Source: a virus. Taken from it: a stretch of 30,553 bases of DNA. This document shows, piece by piece, positions 7,545 through 14,387 of this stretch. A program made the position numbers and the translations under genes. A model generated the notes under the pieces. That model saw only the letters and a list, made by a program, of their open reading frames with translations. It made no database searches and was not told where the DNA came from. Each line of letters begins with the position of its first letter. The first letter of the stretch is position 1. The stretch is from positions 1-30,553 of the IMG/VR virus record IMGVR_UViG_3300020578_000299; one strand, given 5' to 3'.

Positions 7545-7751
7545 TCATTTTGTAGAAAAGCCCATCTTTTCGCCCACTTTTTTTATCTTCTTTTTTATGT
7601 CTTTCGGTACGTACACAGACCCCGCTTTAAAGTCAGGATCATCGAGAAGCTCTTTGTCGTACGCCTCGTCTGGGTGTGACCCTCCACGAACTTTCGTTTT
7701 TACAAATTCTCTTATGAGCTGTCGTAACAAGGTAATTTCTTTGTCTGACAT
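7545..7751 (-). CDS. Tagged small basic protein
   Basis: 68 residues. After MSDKE comes the tag helix ITLLRQLIREFVKTK, then an acidic linker and a Lys-rich end (DIKKKIKKVGEKMGFSTK). The N-terminal peptide matches those at 1857, 9516 and 11329. It starts 32 nt from the divergent lipoprotein gene. Function is unknown; a small internal or head protein is inferred from the tag. Confidence 0.7.
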   Translation of the reverse strand: MSDKEITLLRQLIREFVKTKVRGGSHPDEAYDKELLDDPDFKAGSVYVPKDIKKKIKKVGEKMGFSTK

Positions 7752-7783
7752 ACCAATACTTATCTAGAGAGGGGGTAGAGCAT

Positions 7784-8089
7784 ATGAAATTTACGAGAGT
7801 TTTTTATGGATTTTTGTTTTTTGCGATATTTTCTTGCGGCGCCCTACCGAGCAGCCAAGTCGAAGAAACGACAGCAGAAGGTGGTCATATACAATCTGGT
7901 GCGTATCCCTCTACGACGTCTTCGAAAAAAGATTCATCTGAAGACCCCGCTCCTGACGTCGATGGATGGATGTGCGGATTTGAACAGATTGTAATTGAAG
8001 ATCCGGACGGCAAACTAGTGGTAACGGAAATTCCTTTGACGTGCGATCCGATAGCCGACGTTTACATGGGCTGCGAACACACAAAATAA
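7784..8089 (+). CDS. Predicted lipoprotein
   Basis: 101 residues with a signal peptide of about 17 residues (KFTRVFYGFLFFAIFSC), whose Cys18 fits a lipobox, though Phe-Ser before Cys is not ideal. The mature part is Ser/Thr-rich, then carries a segment with three Cys (MCGFEQ, LTCDP, GCEHTK). A good GAGGGGG Shine-Dalgarno precedes ATG 7784, and an AATACTTATC element lies farther upstream. Phage lipoproteins often block receptors or exclude superinfection, or act as spanin subunits; which applies here is not visible. Confidence 0.65.
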   Translation: MKFTRVFYGFLFFAIFSCGALPSSQVEETTAEGGHIQSGAYPSTTSSKKDSSEDPAPDVDGWMCGFEQIVIEDPDGKLVVTEIPLTCDPIADVYMGCEHTK

Positions 8090-8113
8090 AAAGCCCCGGA
8101 TATCCGGGGCTTT
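8090..8113. terminator. Bidirectional terminator between convergent lipoprotein genes
   Basis: AAAGCCCCGGA, a TA loop, then TCCGGGGCTTT forms an 11-bp stem. On the + strand it is followed by CTTGTTTTT, and on the minus strand by ATTTTGTG. It overlaps the last base of the 7784-8089 stop codon and serves the convergent lipoprotein at 8141-8410 as well. Confidence 0.85.
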
Positions 8114-8140
8114 CTTGTTTTTAACAAAAGAAAATTTGCT

Positions 8141-8410
8141 TCAGTTTCCTCCGGAGCCGCCCGCGCCGCCCGCCGAGGCCGTCGACGCTGTCGTCATTGT
8201 TCCGCCCGTTCCTCCCGTGCTAGCCGTCGAGCCGCCCGTACCTGCTTGACCACCGCTTGAAGCTGTAGATCCGCCTTCACCTTGCGTTCCGCCGGCAGAA
8301 GCTGTCGATGCTGAGCTTGATGCTGTCGTCGAAGTCGACGAATCTTTACCGTCTTCACATGCGAGGAAGCACGCGGCGATCGTAACAATTGCGAATAGAT
8401 TCTTTGACAT
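8141..8410 (-). CDS. Predicted lipoprotein with Gly/Ser/Thr low-complexity tail
   Basis: 89 residues. MSKNLFAIVTIAACFLAC is a signal peptide with a clear lipobox (FLAC, Cys18). The mature region is almost only Gly, Ser, Thr and Ala, with repeated GGSTAS/TGGTGG units ending GGAGGSGGN. Such Gly/Thr spacer regions are common in secreted lipoproteins of Polyangia-type myxobacteria, which hints at host origin or mimicry. An AAGGATAACAAC leader gives the ribosome-binding site. No folded domain is present, so it may act as a surface spacer or decoy. Confidence 0.7.
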   Translation of the reverse strand: MSKNLFAIVTIAACFLACEDGKDSSTSTTASSSASTASAGGTQGEGGSTASSGGQAGTGGSTASTGGTGGTMTTASTASAGGAGGSGGN

Positions 8411-8433
8411 GTTGTTATCCTTATATCCTGTTT

Positions 8434-8458
8434 CACCAAAGCTGGTGATTGAACACCA
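8434..8458 (-). promoter_or_regulatory. Mutually exclusive hairpins between speD and the lipoprotein gene
   Basis: Read on the minus strand, TGGTG (8458-8454), CACCA (8447-8443) and TGGTG (8438-8434) follow each other, so the central CACCA can pair with either neighbour but not both. It sits in the 78-nt gap between the speD stop and the lipoprotein start. An attenuator or processing site is possible. Confidence 0.25.
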
Positions 8459-8488
8459 ATCTATACTAATAAAGTGAATGTTTACACG

Positions 8489-8887
8489 CTACGTAGCATT
8501 GTTAGGAAAAGTTCTGTTTACGACCGTGCAATCGCCGGCGACAACGCCCAACAAATCCCAAATAATTTTTTTCGCTTTGTCAGAATCGAAGTCCTTACAA
8601 GAGAATACGTCCATTGAAAAGCATTTACGAATTGGCCAACAGTGTATGGACATATGCGAAGTCGAAATGACGCACATTCCCGTGATCCCGCCTTCGTCTT
8701 GAAAGATATCGGACTGGAGTTTTGAGGCGTCTAGCGGCACTTCCAAAAAGTCTGGTCCCATTATTATCTTCATTTCCAGCGATTCTGCAAGCTTTTTGAA
8801 TATAGCTGTGAGGTCGACACTGTTGAACGCAGCTGGATCGTTGACAAACCCATCAAGGATTACGTGAATTCCCGCAGAATTTTTCAT
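8489..8887 (-). CDS. speD: S-adenosylmethionine decarboxylase, pyruvoyl-dependent (SpeD-like)
   Basis: AdoMet decarboxylase makes the aminopropyl donor for spermidine; its pyruvoyl cofactor arises by self-cleavage before a Ser. The 132-residue protein matches the short bacterial form. Around STSHMSIHCWP and SMDVFSC it has Ser77, His82 and Cys97, exactly the +5 and +20 spacing of Ser63, His68 and Cys83 in the Thermotoga enzyme. The usual Glu before the processing Ser (ESH) is Thr76 here, and TWPE is CWPI. These are changes near the active site, so altered substrate use or poor processing is possible. A strong AGGAG precedes ATG 8887. No other polyamine gene is in the window. Confidence 0.88.
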   Translation of the reverse strand: MKNSAGIHVILDGFVNDPAAFNSVDLTAIFKKLAESLEMKIIMGPDFLEVPLDASKLQSDIFQDEGGITGMCVISTSHMSIHCWPIRKCFSMDVFSCKDFDSDKAKKIIWDLLGVVAGDCTVVNRTFPNNAT

Positions 8888-9038
8888 TTTTCATTCTCCT
8901 GTAGCGCTGTGAGGATACTAACTATTAGGAAAATGAGAAAAAATTGACTTAATCACTTCGTACCAGGATCCATCGATCTTTGAAGCTTGTATTCCAACCT
9001 TTGTAACACTTTTGATTGATTAGGTTTGTGACCTTATA

Positions 9039-9086
9039 GACAAAATGGTACTTCTTATAATTCTTCATGAATTATAAGAGTTTGTC
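9039..9086. repeat. Long A/T-rich inverted repeat in the 8888-9111 intergenic region
   Basis: CTTATAATTC (9054-9063) and GAATTATAAG (9069-9078) form a perfect 10-bp dyad around TTCAT. Pairing resumes outward with ACT/AGT and, across an asymmetric bulge, GACAA (9039-9043) with TTGTC (9082-9086). No T-run follows on either strand, so an operator or RNA structure is as likely as a terminator for the 9112-9516 gene. The rest of 8888-9111 shows no gene. Confidence 0.45.
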
Positions 9087-9111
9087 CACATTGGGCAATA
9101 CCACCGGAAGA

Positions 9112-9516
9112 TCATTTTCCTTTTAAAATCTTGGAAACTGGTTTTCTAGACCATAGACGACAGCTCCAGTAGGCCGCTTTTGTCCTATCCGAGGCCCTTG
9201 GAGTGCCGCAACCGTGTCGTGCCCTGAACGACTTACGTGCCTTCGGGTTATCTCTACGAATTTCCATGTTTGGATCGCCAAACCCTACCTTTTTTACATT
9301 TCCTGTTTTCGGGTCCTTGACGTAAACTTTGTATTTTTTCACGTCACCCTTCATAGGCTTTCCTAATTGAACTTTTCTTCCTTTGTACTCGGCCTCGATC
9401 AAAACGGACTCTTGTATCGTTTCCAAATCAAGTTCAAATTGGTCCAACACGCCCAAACGTGCCAACATGATTCCTTCGGTTATGATTTCTTTTAGTATAG
9501 AGGGAGTGATTTGCAT
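9112..9516 (-). CDS. Tagged virion-like protein with conserved KKYKVYVKDPKTGNVKKVGF module
   Basis: From ATG 9516 the protein is 134 residues; the longer frame begins with TTG at 9537 and is less likely because ATG 9516 gives the tag-like start MQITPSILKEIITEGIML. The middle (about residues 43-70) reads as beta strands (KVQLGKPMKGDVKKYKVYV). The end, SFRARHGCGTPRASDRTKAA followed by YWSCRLW, has two Cys and many Arg. I have seen this C-terminal module attached to varied partners in marine and jumbo phages, usually as presumed structural proteins; its function is unknown to me. It is divergent from the nuclease gene. Confidence 0.75.
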   Translation of the reverse strand: MQITPSILKEIITEGIMLARLGVLDQFELDLETIQESVLIEAEYKGRKVQLGKPMKGDVKKYKVYVKDPKTGNVKKVGFGDPNMEIRRDNPKARKSFRARHGCGTPRASDRTKAAYWSCRLWSRKPVSKILKGK

Positions 9517-9557
9517 GCGTTTAAATATAGGCTTCAATCGGCGTTTAAAGTTGCTTC

Positions 9558-9588
9558 AGTGCAAAGGATGGGAAAAGATTGTTAAGAT
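9558..9588 (+). promoter_or_regulatory. Phage-class promoter, site E (nuclease)
   Basis: AGTGCAA at 9558-9564, an 18-nt gap, then TGT-TAAGAT with the -10 hexamer at 9583-9588. The ATG of the nuclease begins exactly 7 nt after the -10, so transcription should start at or next to the A of the ATG, giving a leaderless mRNA. Confidence 0.6.
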
Positions 9589-9594
9589 AAATTT

Positions 9595-10590
9595 ATGCTG
9601 AAGTTTGATACAACCAGTTGCAGCCTGCACAACCTCAGTTCTACAAATCTAGTAAAAGAATCTCTTCTTGAAAGGTACGATCTCCAGGCCGCGATCGTTG
9701 CATCGTGGGAAGAATTTTGTGATGAACTAAAGATGGGTCATCTATACTACATTGGTAATGAAATTAACCCGCACGCTTCTTGCGGAGACTCGATCGACAT
9801 CCTAGCTCTTGATTGGGAAGGAGCACCGGTTGTTATTGAATTAAAGCGGTCAAGAGATAAACTCCAGCTGTTGCAGGCGCTTTCTTATGCAGCAATGATG
9901 AAGACATGGACACCTGAAGATTTCTTGCAGCGCCTCGCCGGAAAAGAATGCGAAAGTGACGTTAGATCTCTTCTCGAAAACATCGAAGAGATGCCTGACC
10001 CACGAATCGTTCTTGTCGCAGAGGACTACGATCCTGAAGTCATCTTGACAGCGGACTTTTTACACAATCGTGATATCGATGTTACTGCCGTCGCGCTACA
10101 GTTTGTGAAGCATGGAAACGACCTGTTGATGTCTATCAATCGACGGTATCCGTTACCCGGTCTTGAAGAAACGTACACAGCACGTGGTCATGCTGCAAGA
10201 AAGCAAAACCAGTCTAAGAAGACAGAAGAAAGTTCTACTTGGGAAGATGTCCTCGCCGCTGGGAAGCTGCCCGTCTGGGCTCCTGACGTCATCAATGAAT
10301 TAAAGAAGCGAGGCTTTGGAGACGGGAATCCTAAAACTAGGTTTTTTGGAGCAAAACGTGGCACTTCAATCGGTAACATTTTGATGATCTGTATGCGGTC
10401 AGACAACGCCCATGTTCACGTATACGACCAATCTTATGAACATGGTGAGGCACTTCGTGCAAAGTTTGGGCAAGATGTTACTCTAGAACCGTGGGGCCGA
10501 GCGGGTGAGCAGCGTTCAGGCTGGAGCTTTCGTCTAAGGACAATCACCGAAGTCCGGAGGTTCTTCGACGTGCTTGATGGTAGGGTTTGA
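9595..10590 (+). CDS. DUF91/NucS-like PD-(D/E)XK nuclease
   Basis: 331 residues. The N-terminal half has a nuclease core: SIDILALD with Asp68, then VVIELKRS with Glu82 and Lys84, followed by the helix LQLLQALSYAAMM. This D-ExK layout and the DILALD-IELK spacing match the DUF91/NucS-type endonuclease group. The segment after about residue 205 is Lys/Ser-rich, then a second domain (about 215-331) that I do not recognise ends RRFFDVLDGRV. Repair, recombination or host-DNA attack are all possible. Start ATG 9595 has no Shine-Dalgarno but is placed for leaderless translation from promoter site E. Confidence 0.8.
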   Translation: MLKFDTTSCSLHNLSSTNLVKESLLERYDLQAAIVASWEEFCDELKMGHLYYIGNEINPHASCGDSIDILALDWEGAPVVIELKRSRDKLQLLQALSYAAMMKTWTPEDFLQRLAGKECESDVRSLLENIEEMPDPRIVLVAEDYDPEVILTADFLHNRDIDVTAVALQFVKHGNDLLMSINRRYPLPGLEETYTARGHAARKQNQSKKTEESSTWEDVLAAGKLPVWAPDVINELKKRGFGDGNPKTRFFGAKRGTSIGNILMICMRSDNAHVHVYDQSYEHGEALRAKFGQDVTLEPWGRAGEQRSGWSFRLRTITEVRRFFDVLDGRV

Positions 10591-10815
10591 TTAAAACCCC
10601 GGCGACGAAGGAACTGGCTGTGGAATGTCGACCACCTCGACAATAGCTCCCATCTTCTCGAATGATCTACGAAGTTTCATCTCAAGCTTTAACTTAGCTA
10701 GCGCTCTCCGTCGGAGCGCTTGAGTCATCAAATCTGGTTTGCTCGGATCCAGCTTCAATGTAGAGACAAATATCCACAAGGTCACCAACGTGACCATCGC
10801 ATGCAAAAAAAGCAT
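10591..10815 (-). CDS. Small membrane protein
   Basis: 74 residues: one N-terminal transmembrane segment (about residues 2-18, LFLHAMVTLVTLWIFVS) followed by a basic amphipathic helix (ALRRRALAKLKLEMKLRRSF) and a Pro-rich tail. AAGGTAAT upstream is an acceptable ribosome-binding site. It lies 8 nt after the 10824-11294 gene in the same direction and ends flush against the convergent nuclease. A holin or spanin-like role is possible but nothing specific shows it. Confidence 0.65.
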   Translation of the reverse strand: MLFLHAMVTLVTLWIFVSTLKLDPSKPDLMTQALRRRALAKLKLEMKLRRSFEKMGAIVEVVDIPQPVPSSPGF

Positions 10816-10823
10816 TTTTTATA

Positions 10824-11294
10824 TTACCTTTTTTTTGCTTCTTGTATCAAACTTCGAATTAAACTTCTGGCCTCAGGAGATTCAATCTTAAGAGTTTTTG
10901 GATATCCTTTTTGACCGGGCTTCAAACGAGGCTTACCTGCAGCACGACGTGCACGGATGTTCCCCCAGAGGGTGTTTTTCTTCTTACGCTTTTTTGCCTC
11001 TGAAACTTCTATTTCTTGTCGATCTCGAAGGTCACCAAAAGCAGCTTCCATGTCCAACTCAGGTTCAGACACTTCATGATGTTTATACTCAATATAACTG
11101 AACATGTCTGACATGTCGTTGTACGCACGGGAGATCTTGTACTGCACCCAACCTTCTAGCTCATCGTTTTCGCCAATCATGTCTAGAAGCATTTCGGCCA
11201 TTTCGGCGATTCGATGAAGCTGCGTGACAGCCATCACACCTTCGTGATCGGGATGTCCTTCGTTCCAGTCGTGACCTTCCATATCGTGATGCAT
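10824..11294 (-). CDS. Virion-like protein with C-terminal tag
   Basis: 156 residues from ATG 11294, chosen over 11321 because a TCTGAGG ribosome-binding site precedes it. The N-terminus is His/Asp/Glu-rich (MHHDMEGHDWNEGHPDHEG) and could bind metal. The middle is helical. Near the end, KKKNTLWGNIRARRAAGKPR is a basic module found in other phage proteins, and the last residues, ARSLIRSLIQEAKKR, look like the tag helix placed at the C-terminus instead of the N-terminus. Function is unknown; virion association is inferred. Confidence 0.7.
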   Translation of the reverse strand: MHHDMEGHDWNEGHPDHEGVMAVTQLHRIAEMAEMLLDMIGENDELEGWVQYKISRAYNDMSDMFSYIEYKHHEVSEPELDMEAAFGDLRDRQEIEVSEAKKRKKKNTLWGNIRARRAAGKPRLKPGQKGYPKTLKIESPEARSLIRSLIQEAKKR

Positions 11295-11328
11295 AATAAT
11301 AACCTCAGAATATATATACAAATATAAT

Positions 11329-11514
11329 ATGAAGATAACAGTATCTCAATTACGCCGATTAATCAGAGAAGTTTTAAGCGAAGAAGCAGATGTTCCTGGA
11401 CGGTGGCGCGCTAGCGATGGAGAACCAGTTAGCGATGAAGATCTTGTGAAGTTGGGGACCGGCGGGTTCGAGAGTCCTTTACCCGACAAAGAGACTGAAG
11501 AAAAAGCTGGTTAA
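11329..11514 (+). CDS. Tagged small protein (N-terminal SQLRRLIREVL)
   Basis: 61 residues starting MKITVSQLRRLIREVLSEE, the cleanest example of the shared terminal tag. The remaining about 40 residues are polar and acidic with no fold apparent (DVPGRWRASDGEPVSDEDLV). It is divergent from the gene at 10824-11294 with a 34-nt AT-rich gap, and its last 4 bases overlap the convergent HNH gene. It may be little more than a tag plus tail, as expected for a small packaged protein. Confidence 0.7.
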   Translation: MKITVSQLRRLIREVLSEEADVPGRWRASDGEPVSDEDLVKLGTGGFESPLPDKETEEKAG

Positions 11515-11891
11515 TTTTTTCTTTCAAACCTGCAAGATTCTAAGATAGCTCGTTTTGAAGCGTCTTTGGCTGTGGCGTATTGCCTGCAGCGTTCTTCTAC
11601 GTTTGGATTATAGCTACGAAACGACCCGCCGTGACCAATCATCAGATGGCATTCGTTCTCTCCCATACACAAAACAATCAAGTTTGATTCTACAAGTTCT
11701 AGATCAGGTCTGACGCGAAACGGTAGTATGTGATGAACCTGAAGCCGATCCGTTGACCCACACGCGGCGCATACTGGGTTAGTTTCAATAAATTTATCTC
11801 GGGTTTCGTCCCATCGAGAAGACCGTCTTGACTTTCTTTTTTCTCGTATAAAACTTTTTGCGTATCGAAAAGATTTAATCAATGATTTCAT
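11511..11891 (-). CDS. HNH endonuclease
   Basis: 126 residues. The first 30 are basic. CAACGSTDRLQVHHILP is the first half of an HNH/ββα-metal fold, with paired Cys and HH. NLIVLCMGENECH followed by MIGHGG gives the Asn, second Cys pair and final His. Phage HNH proteins serve as homing endonucleases, packaging nucleases or nickases; with no terminase nearby a free-standing enzyme is likely. It is a single gene between convergent and divergent neighbours, typical of a mobile HNH insertion. Confidence 0.85.
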   Translation of the reverse strand: MKSLIKSFRYAKSFIREKRKSRRSSRWDETRDKFIETNPVCAACGSTDRLQVHHILPFRVRPDLELVESNLIVLCMGENECHLMIGHGGSFRSYNPNVEERCRQYATAKDASKRAILESCRFERKN

Positions 11892-11950
11892 GGTTGACTC
11901 TTAATTTGAACAGCTCGTAAGCTTTGATATATCTATCAAAGAATAGCTAT

Positions 11951-12739
11951 ATGATCTTTCCGGAAAATATTAAAGATAGAGAAATCTACATTTTTGATAA
12001 GGTTTTTGCTGGAGAGTTTGAAGCAAAGTGGGTCTCAATTGAGCACACTTTTGATGGGAGGACGATACGACTTCAAGTCATGGAAGACGCGCTGAAGATT
12101 GATGGTGTACGAGTCAATGTCAGCGCTACTCTTCAACAAAGATTAGCAGACTTATTTGACGCATCTTTGATGACAGCTCAGGTTGCCGATCTGGTTTACA
12201 TTTCAGCGATGAGGAGGATTAATCCCGCCCCGATGCCAATTTCCACTTCAGTAGCTTCAATGTTAAAGCATTCGACTAATGTCGATGCCAGGTTAAAGTC
12301 TTTGTCGACTTTAGACGGGTTGGTCGCAGACCCGGGAAAGCATTGGATCCTCGATAAAAAGCTTGAACAGTCTGCGCGGCGAGCGTGCAATTACGGATGG
12401 CATTTTACCGGTCCTTCTTATCAAGGAATTTCTGGATTTCCCGTTGCTTCAAAATTGAACTCTTTGGGTTCTAAAACTATAAAAGTTATTCAGCCGAATG
12501 CGACAGCGCATGACGCTTTGCACTCAGATTATTCACAAATCTGTCAACTGGTTTCTCAGACTTGTTGGGTTGACGGTGTCGAAAAAAGATTTTTTGAATT
12601 ATTGAAAGACCCAACTTTAGCGACTTTGGTTAACCATCAAGGCCCACTAAAAGTGACCCGTCAGCCAGGCGTACCTGAAGTAAAGGGACAAATCGTTTTG
12701 TTTCCAACGATTATAATTCAACCTTTACCATCATCGTGA
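11951..12739 (+). CDS. Conserved hypothetical phage protein, 262 residues
   Basis: The frame opens at TTG 11924, but ATG 11951 (MIFPENIKDREIYIF) is preferred. The protein has an N-terminal beta-rich part, a central helical part and a C-terminal segment with YGWHFTGPSY, ATAHDALHSDYSQICQLV, CWVDG and NHQGPLKVTRQPGVP. I have an impression of similar C-terminal sequences in other phage proteins but cannot assign a function. It stands just before a zinc-ribbon protein and the endolysin, so a lysis or cell-wall role is possible from context only. Confidence 0.7.
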   Translation: MIFPENIKDREIYIFDKVFAGEFEAKWVSIEHTFDGRTIRLQVMEDALKIDGVRVNVSATLQQRLADLFDASLMTAQVADLVYISAMRRINPAPMPISTSVASMLKHSTNVDARLKSLSTLDGLVADPGKHWILDKKLEQSARRACNYGWHFTGPSYQGISGFPVASKLNSLGSKTIKVIQPNATAHDALHSDYSQICQLVSQTCWVDGVEKRFFELLKDPTLATLVNHQGPLKVTRQPGVPEVKGQIVLFPTIIIQPLPSS

Positions 12740-12766
12740 CAATTTGATGAAAGGATATACAACACC

Positions 12767-12961
12767 ATGCCAACATATGAATATGGATGCAGCATTTGTA
12801 ATGTGGAATTTGAAGTTCAACAATCCATTAAAGAAGAAAAAGGCGCAGAGTGTCCACGATGCAAAGTGTTTACTTGCAACAGGTTAATCTCAAAAGGGAC
12901 TTCCTTTTCTTTAAAAGGCGCGGGATGGGCTGCAGATAATTATTCAAAAACCTCTAATTAA
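12767..12961 (+). CDS. FmdB-type zinc-ribbon protein
   Basis: 64 residues. MPTYEYGCSICNVEFEVQQS and ECPRCK supply two CxxC pairs for one zinc, then the FmdB-typical ISKGTSFSLKGAGWAADNYS. This family is small and often annotated as a putative regulator; its function is not settled. GAAAGGA upstream gives the ribosome-binding site, 27 nt after the previous gene. Its stop overlaps the convergent endolysin stop by 4 bases. Confidence 0.88.
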   Translation: MPTYEYGCSICNVEFEVQQSIKEEKGAECPRCKVFTCNRLISKGTSFSLKGAGWAADNYSKTSN

Positions 12962-13650
12962 CTTTTTCTCAGAGATTCTAGCAGCTCTTCTGGTAATTCA
13001 ACTTTTGGATTTGTTCCAGTTTGAATATTTTTGCTCTTTGCAAAATCCAAAAGTGCCTGGGATGTTCGTGGTCCCCAGATACCATCAATTTTTGCAGAAT
13101 ATAAGCCTAGATTAAATAGCTTGTTTTGAGCTTCAATAAGCAAAGGTTTTGTCCATGGAATCATTTTCATTACGGTTCCAGAGTTTTCAGTTTGTTTCAT
13201 AAACAGCTGACTTTCTGACTTTCTTCTATTAAGAAGTCCTTGGTTGGTTTTCATGACACCACCGACTCGGAACTTGCACCATTCTTGCAATCTACTTGGA
13301 ACTTCTGAAAAGTTACCCGAATTTACGGCTTTTTGAACTCCTGTATTGATGATTCCACCTTCGCCTGTATTAAAAACGAAGCTGACTAGTGCGTCAAACT
13401 GGTTTTGGTTAAGTACCACAGAAATATGCTTTTTTACCGCAGATTCGAATCTTTCAACATCCTTGGCTAAGATTTCCATCGCTTGTTCTTTTGTGACCGT
13501 CGTGTAATTTTCTCCCGGTAGTATTACATGACCCACACCAATTGTCGGCTTACCAGCGGGACAATTATAACGATTGAGCATCAAACCTTCCCACTTCGTG
13601 ATGTGCTCAAGTCCTTCTTGCGATGTCTTCAAGTGATCGTTAATTCCCAT
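12958..13650 (-). CDS. Endolysin: GH24 lysozyme plus peptidoglycan-binding domain
   Basis: 230 residues. It hydrolyses the glycan strands of peptidoglycan at lysis. The GH24 motif EGLMLNRYNCPAGKPTIG holds catalytic Glu, Cys at E+9 in place of the T4-type Asp (a known variant triad), and Thr at E+15, followed by VGH. QNQFDALVSFVFNTG is also GH24-typical. From about residue 165, AQNKLFNLGLYSAKIDGIWG is a PG_binding_1-type repeat. No signal peptide, so a holin should be needed. An AAGGTG site precedes ATG 13650. Confidence 0.92.
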   Translation of the reverse strand: MGINDHLKTSQEGLEHITKWEGLMLNRYNCPAGKPTIGVGHVILPGENYTTVTKEQAMEILAKDVERFESAVKKHISVVLNQNQFDALVSFVFNTGEGGIINTGVQKAVNSGNFSEVPSRLQEWCKFRVGGVMKTNQGLLNRRKSESQLFMKQTENSGTVMKMIPWTKPLLIEAQNKLFNLGLYSAKIDGIWGPRTSQALLDFAKSKNIQTGTNPKVELPEELLESLRKS

Positions 13651-13672
13651 ATGAACACCTTTTTATAAATAC

Positions 13673-13703
13673 GGTGCAATATGAAAACGTTACATGATAA
13701 ACT
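13673..13703 (+). promoter_or_regulatory. Phage-class promoter, site B (deaminase)
   Basis: GGTGCAA at 13673-13679, an 18-nt gap, then TGA-TAAACT with the -10 at 13698-13703. The core ATGATAAACTA is identical to site D. The GTG start of the deaminase is 23 nt after the -10. Confidence 0.7.
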
Positions 13704-13725
13704 AGATTAACAGGCTGGAGACCCA

Positions 13726-14085
13726 GTGTCGATTGATAAAAGAATGTTGTCCATGGCGGCAGAAGTCGCCAAAGATAAACCTGAAAAACACGATAACAGG
13801 TCGTTTTACCTGGGAGCTGTAGGACTTCGAAATGACGGTGTGCTAGTAGTCGCAAAAAATATCGCTGCTAAAGACGTTGTTCCAACGCACCACGCAGAAG
13901 CTAGAGTCGTTCGCAAGTTAACTCCAGATTCAATTGTTTGGGTCGCAAGAATTTCTCGATCAACAGGAGAGTGGACGCTGTCTCGTCCGTGTAACGGTTG
14001 TCAAGGACGAATGAAGGCAGCAGGAGTACGAAAAGTTGTGTATACGATCGGCCCAGAAGAATGGGGCACAATACAACTAACGTGA
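13726..14085 (+). CDS. Cytidine/deoxycytidylate deaminase-fold protein
   Basis: 119 residues from GTG 13726, with GGCTGGAG upstream. The zinc-binding motifs of the CDA fold are present: THHAEARVV (His56, catalytic Glu58) and SRPCNGCQ (Cys89, Cys92). Such enzymes deaminate nucleosides, dCMP or pterin precursors; which is not visible, but phage members usually adjust the dNTP pool. It is driven by promoter site B and is the first of a run of same-strand genes. Confidence 0.82.
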   Translation: MSIDKRMLSMAAEVAKDKPEKHDNRSFYLGAVGLRNDGVLVVAKNIAAKDVVPTHHAEARVVRKLTPDSIVWVARISRSTGEWTLSRPCNGCQGRMKAAGVRKVVYTIGPEEWGTIQLT

Positions 14086-14086
14086 T

Positions 14087-14117
14087 GGTGCAATGTTGAT
14101 CAACTTGATGGTAGCAT
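14087..14117 (+). promoter_or_regulatory. Phage-class promoter, site C (14131 gene)
   Basis: GGTGCAA at 14087-14093, an 18-nt gap, then TGG-TAGCAT with the -10 at 14112-14117. It starts right after the deaminase stop. The next ATG lies 14 nt after the -10, so the leader would be only about 7 nt. Confidence 0.6.
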
Positions 14118-14130
14118 GAAAGTATAAAAC

Positions 14131-14361
14131 ATGTCAAAATCAAATGTAGTTTCTCTCCAAGAAAAGCTCGAAATCTGGCAACGCGTATACAAAAAAGACG
14201 AACTTGAAGTTTATATTTCCACGCACGGTCGTTTCAAGATCTACAGTGGAGACAAGATTACTCAACTTGATTTTTTTGATTCAGTTTCATTTTTAAAAGA
14301 ACTTTCCGAGTCCCTAGAGGTTATGATGGGAAACATGGGAATGTACAACGCTAATCGCTGA
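14131..14361 (+). CDS. Hypothetical protein, 76 residues
   Basis: An unrecognised acidic, helical/strand mixed protein (KLEIWQRVYKKDELEVYIST; FFDSVSFLKELSESLEVMMG). No Shine-Dalgarno is seen; the very short predicted leader from promoter site C suggests near-leaderless translation. It may be the first gene of a unit leading to the sigma factor. Confidence 0.6.
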   Translation: MSKSNVVSLQEKLEIWQRVYKKDELEVYISTHGRFKIYSGDKITQLDFFDSVSFLKELSESLEVMMGNMGMYNANR

Positions 14362-14387
14362 ACTTATAGTCAAAAGGTAGGTACAAA

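Noticed and set aside
8478-8702. 74-residue + strand frame over speD
   Set aside because: It is antisense to a gene with exact SpeD catalytic spacing and has no ribosome-binding site.
11924-11950. TTG start extending the 12739 gene upstream
   Set aside because: The ATG at 11951 gives a natural N-terminus; the extra nine residues add nothing conserved and lack a better ribosome-binding site.
13664-13671. TATAAATA, an exact T4 late-promoter word, before the deaminase
   Set aside because: It is a single copy in a gap already holding promoter site B, and I see no such word before virion genes.
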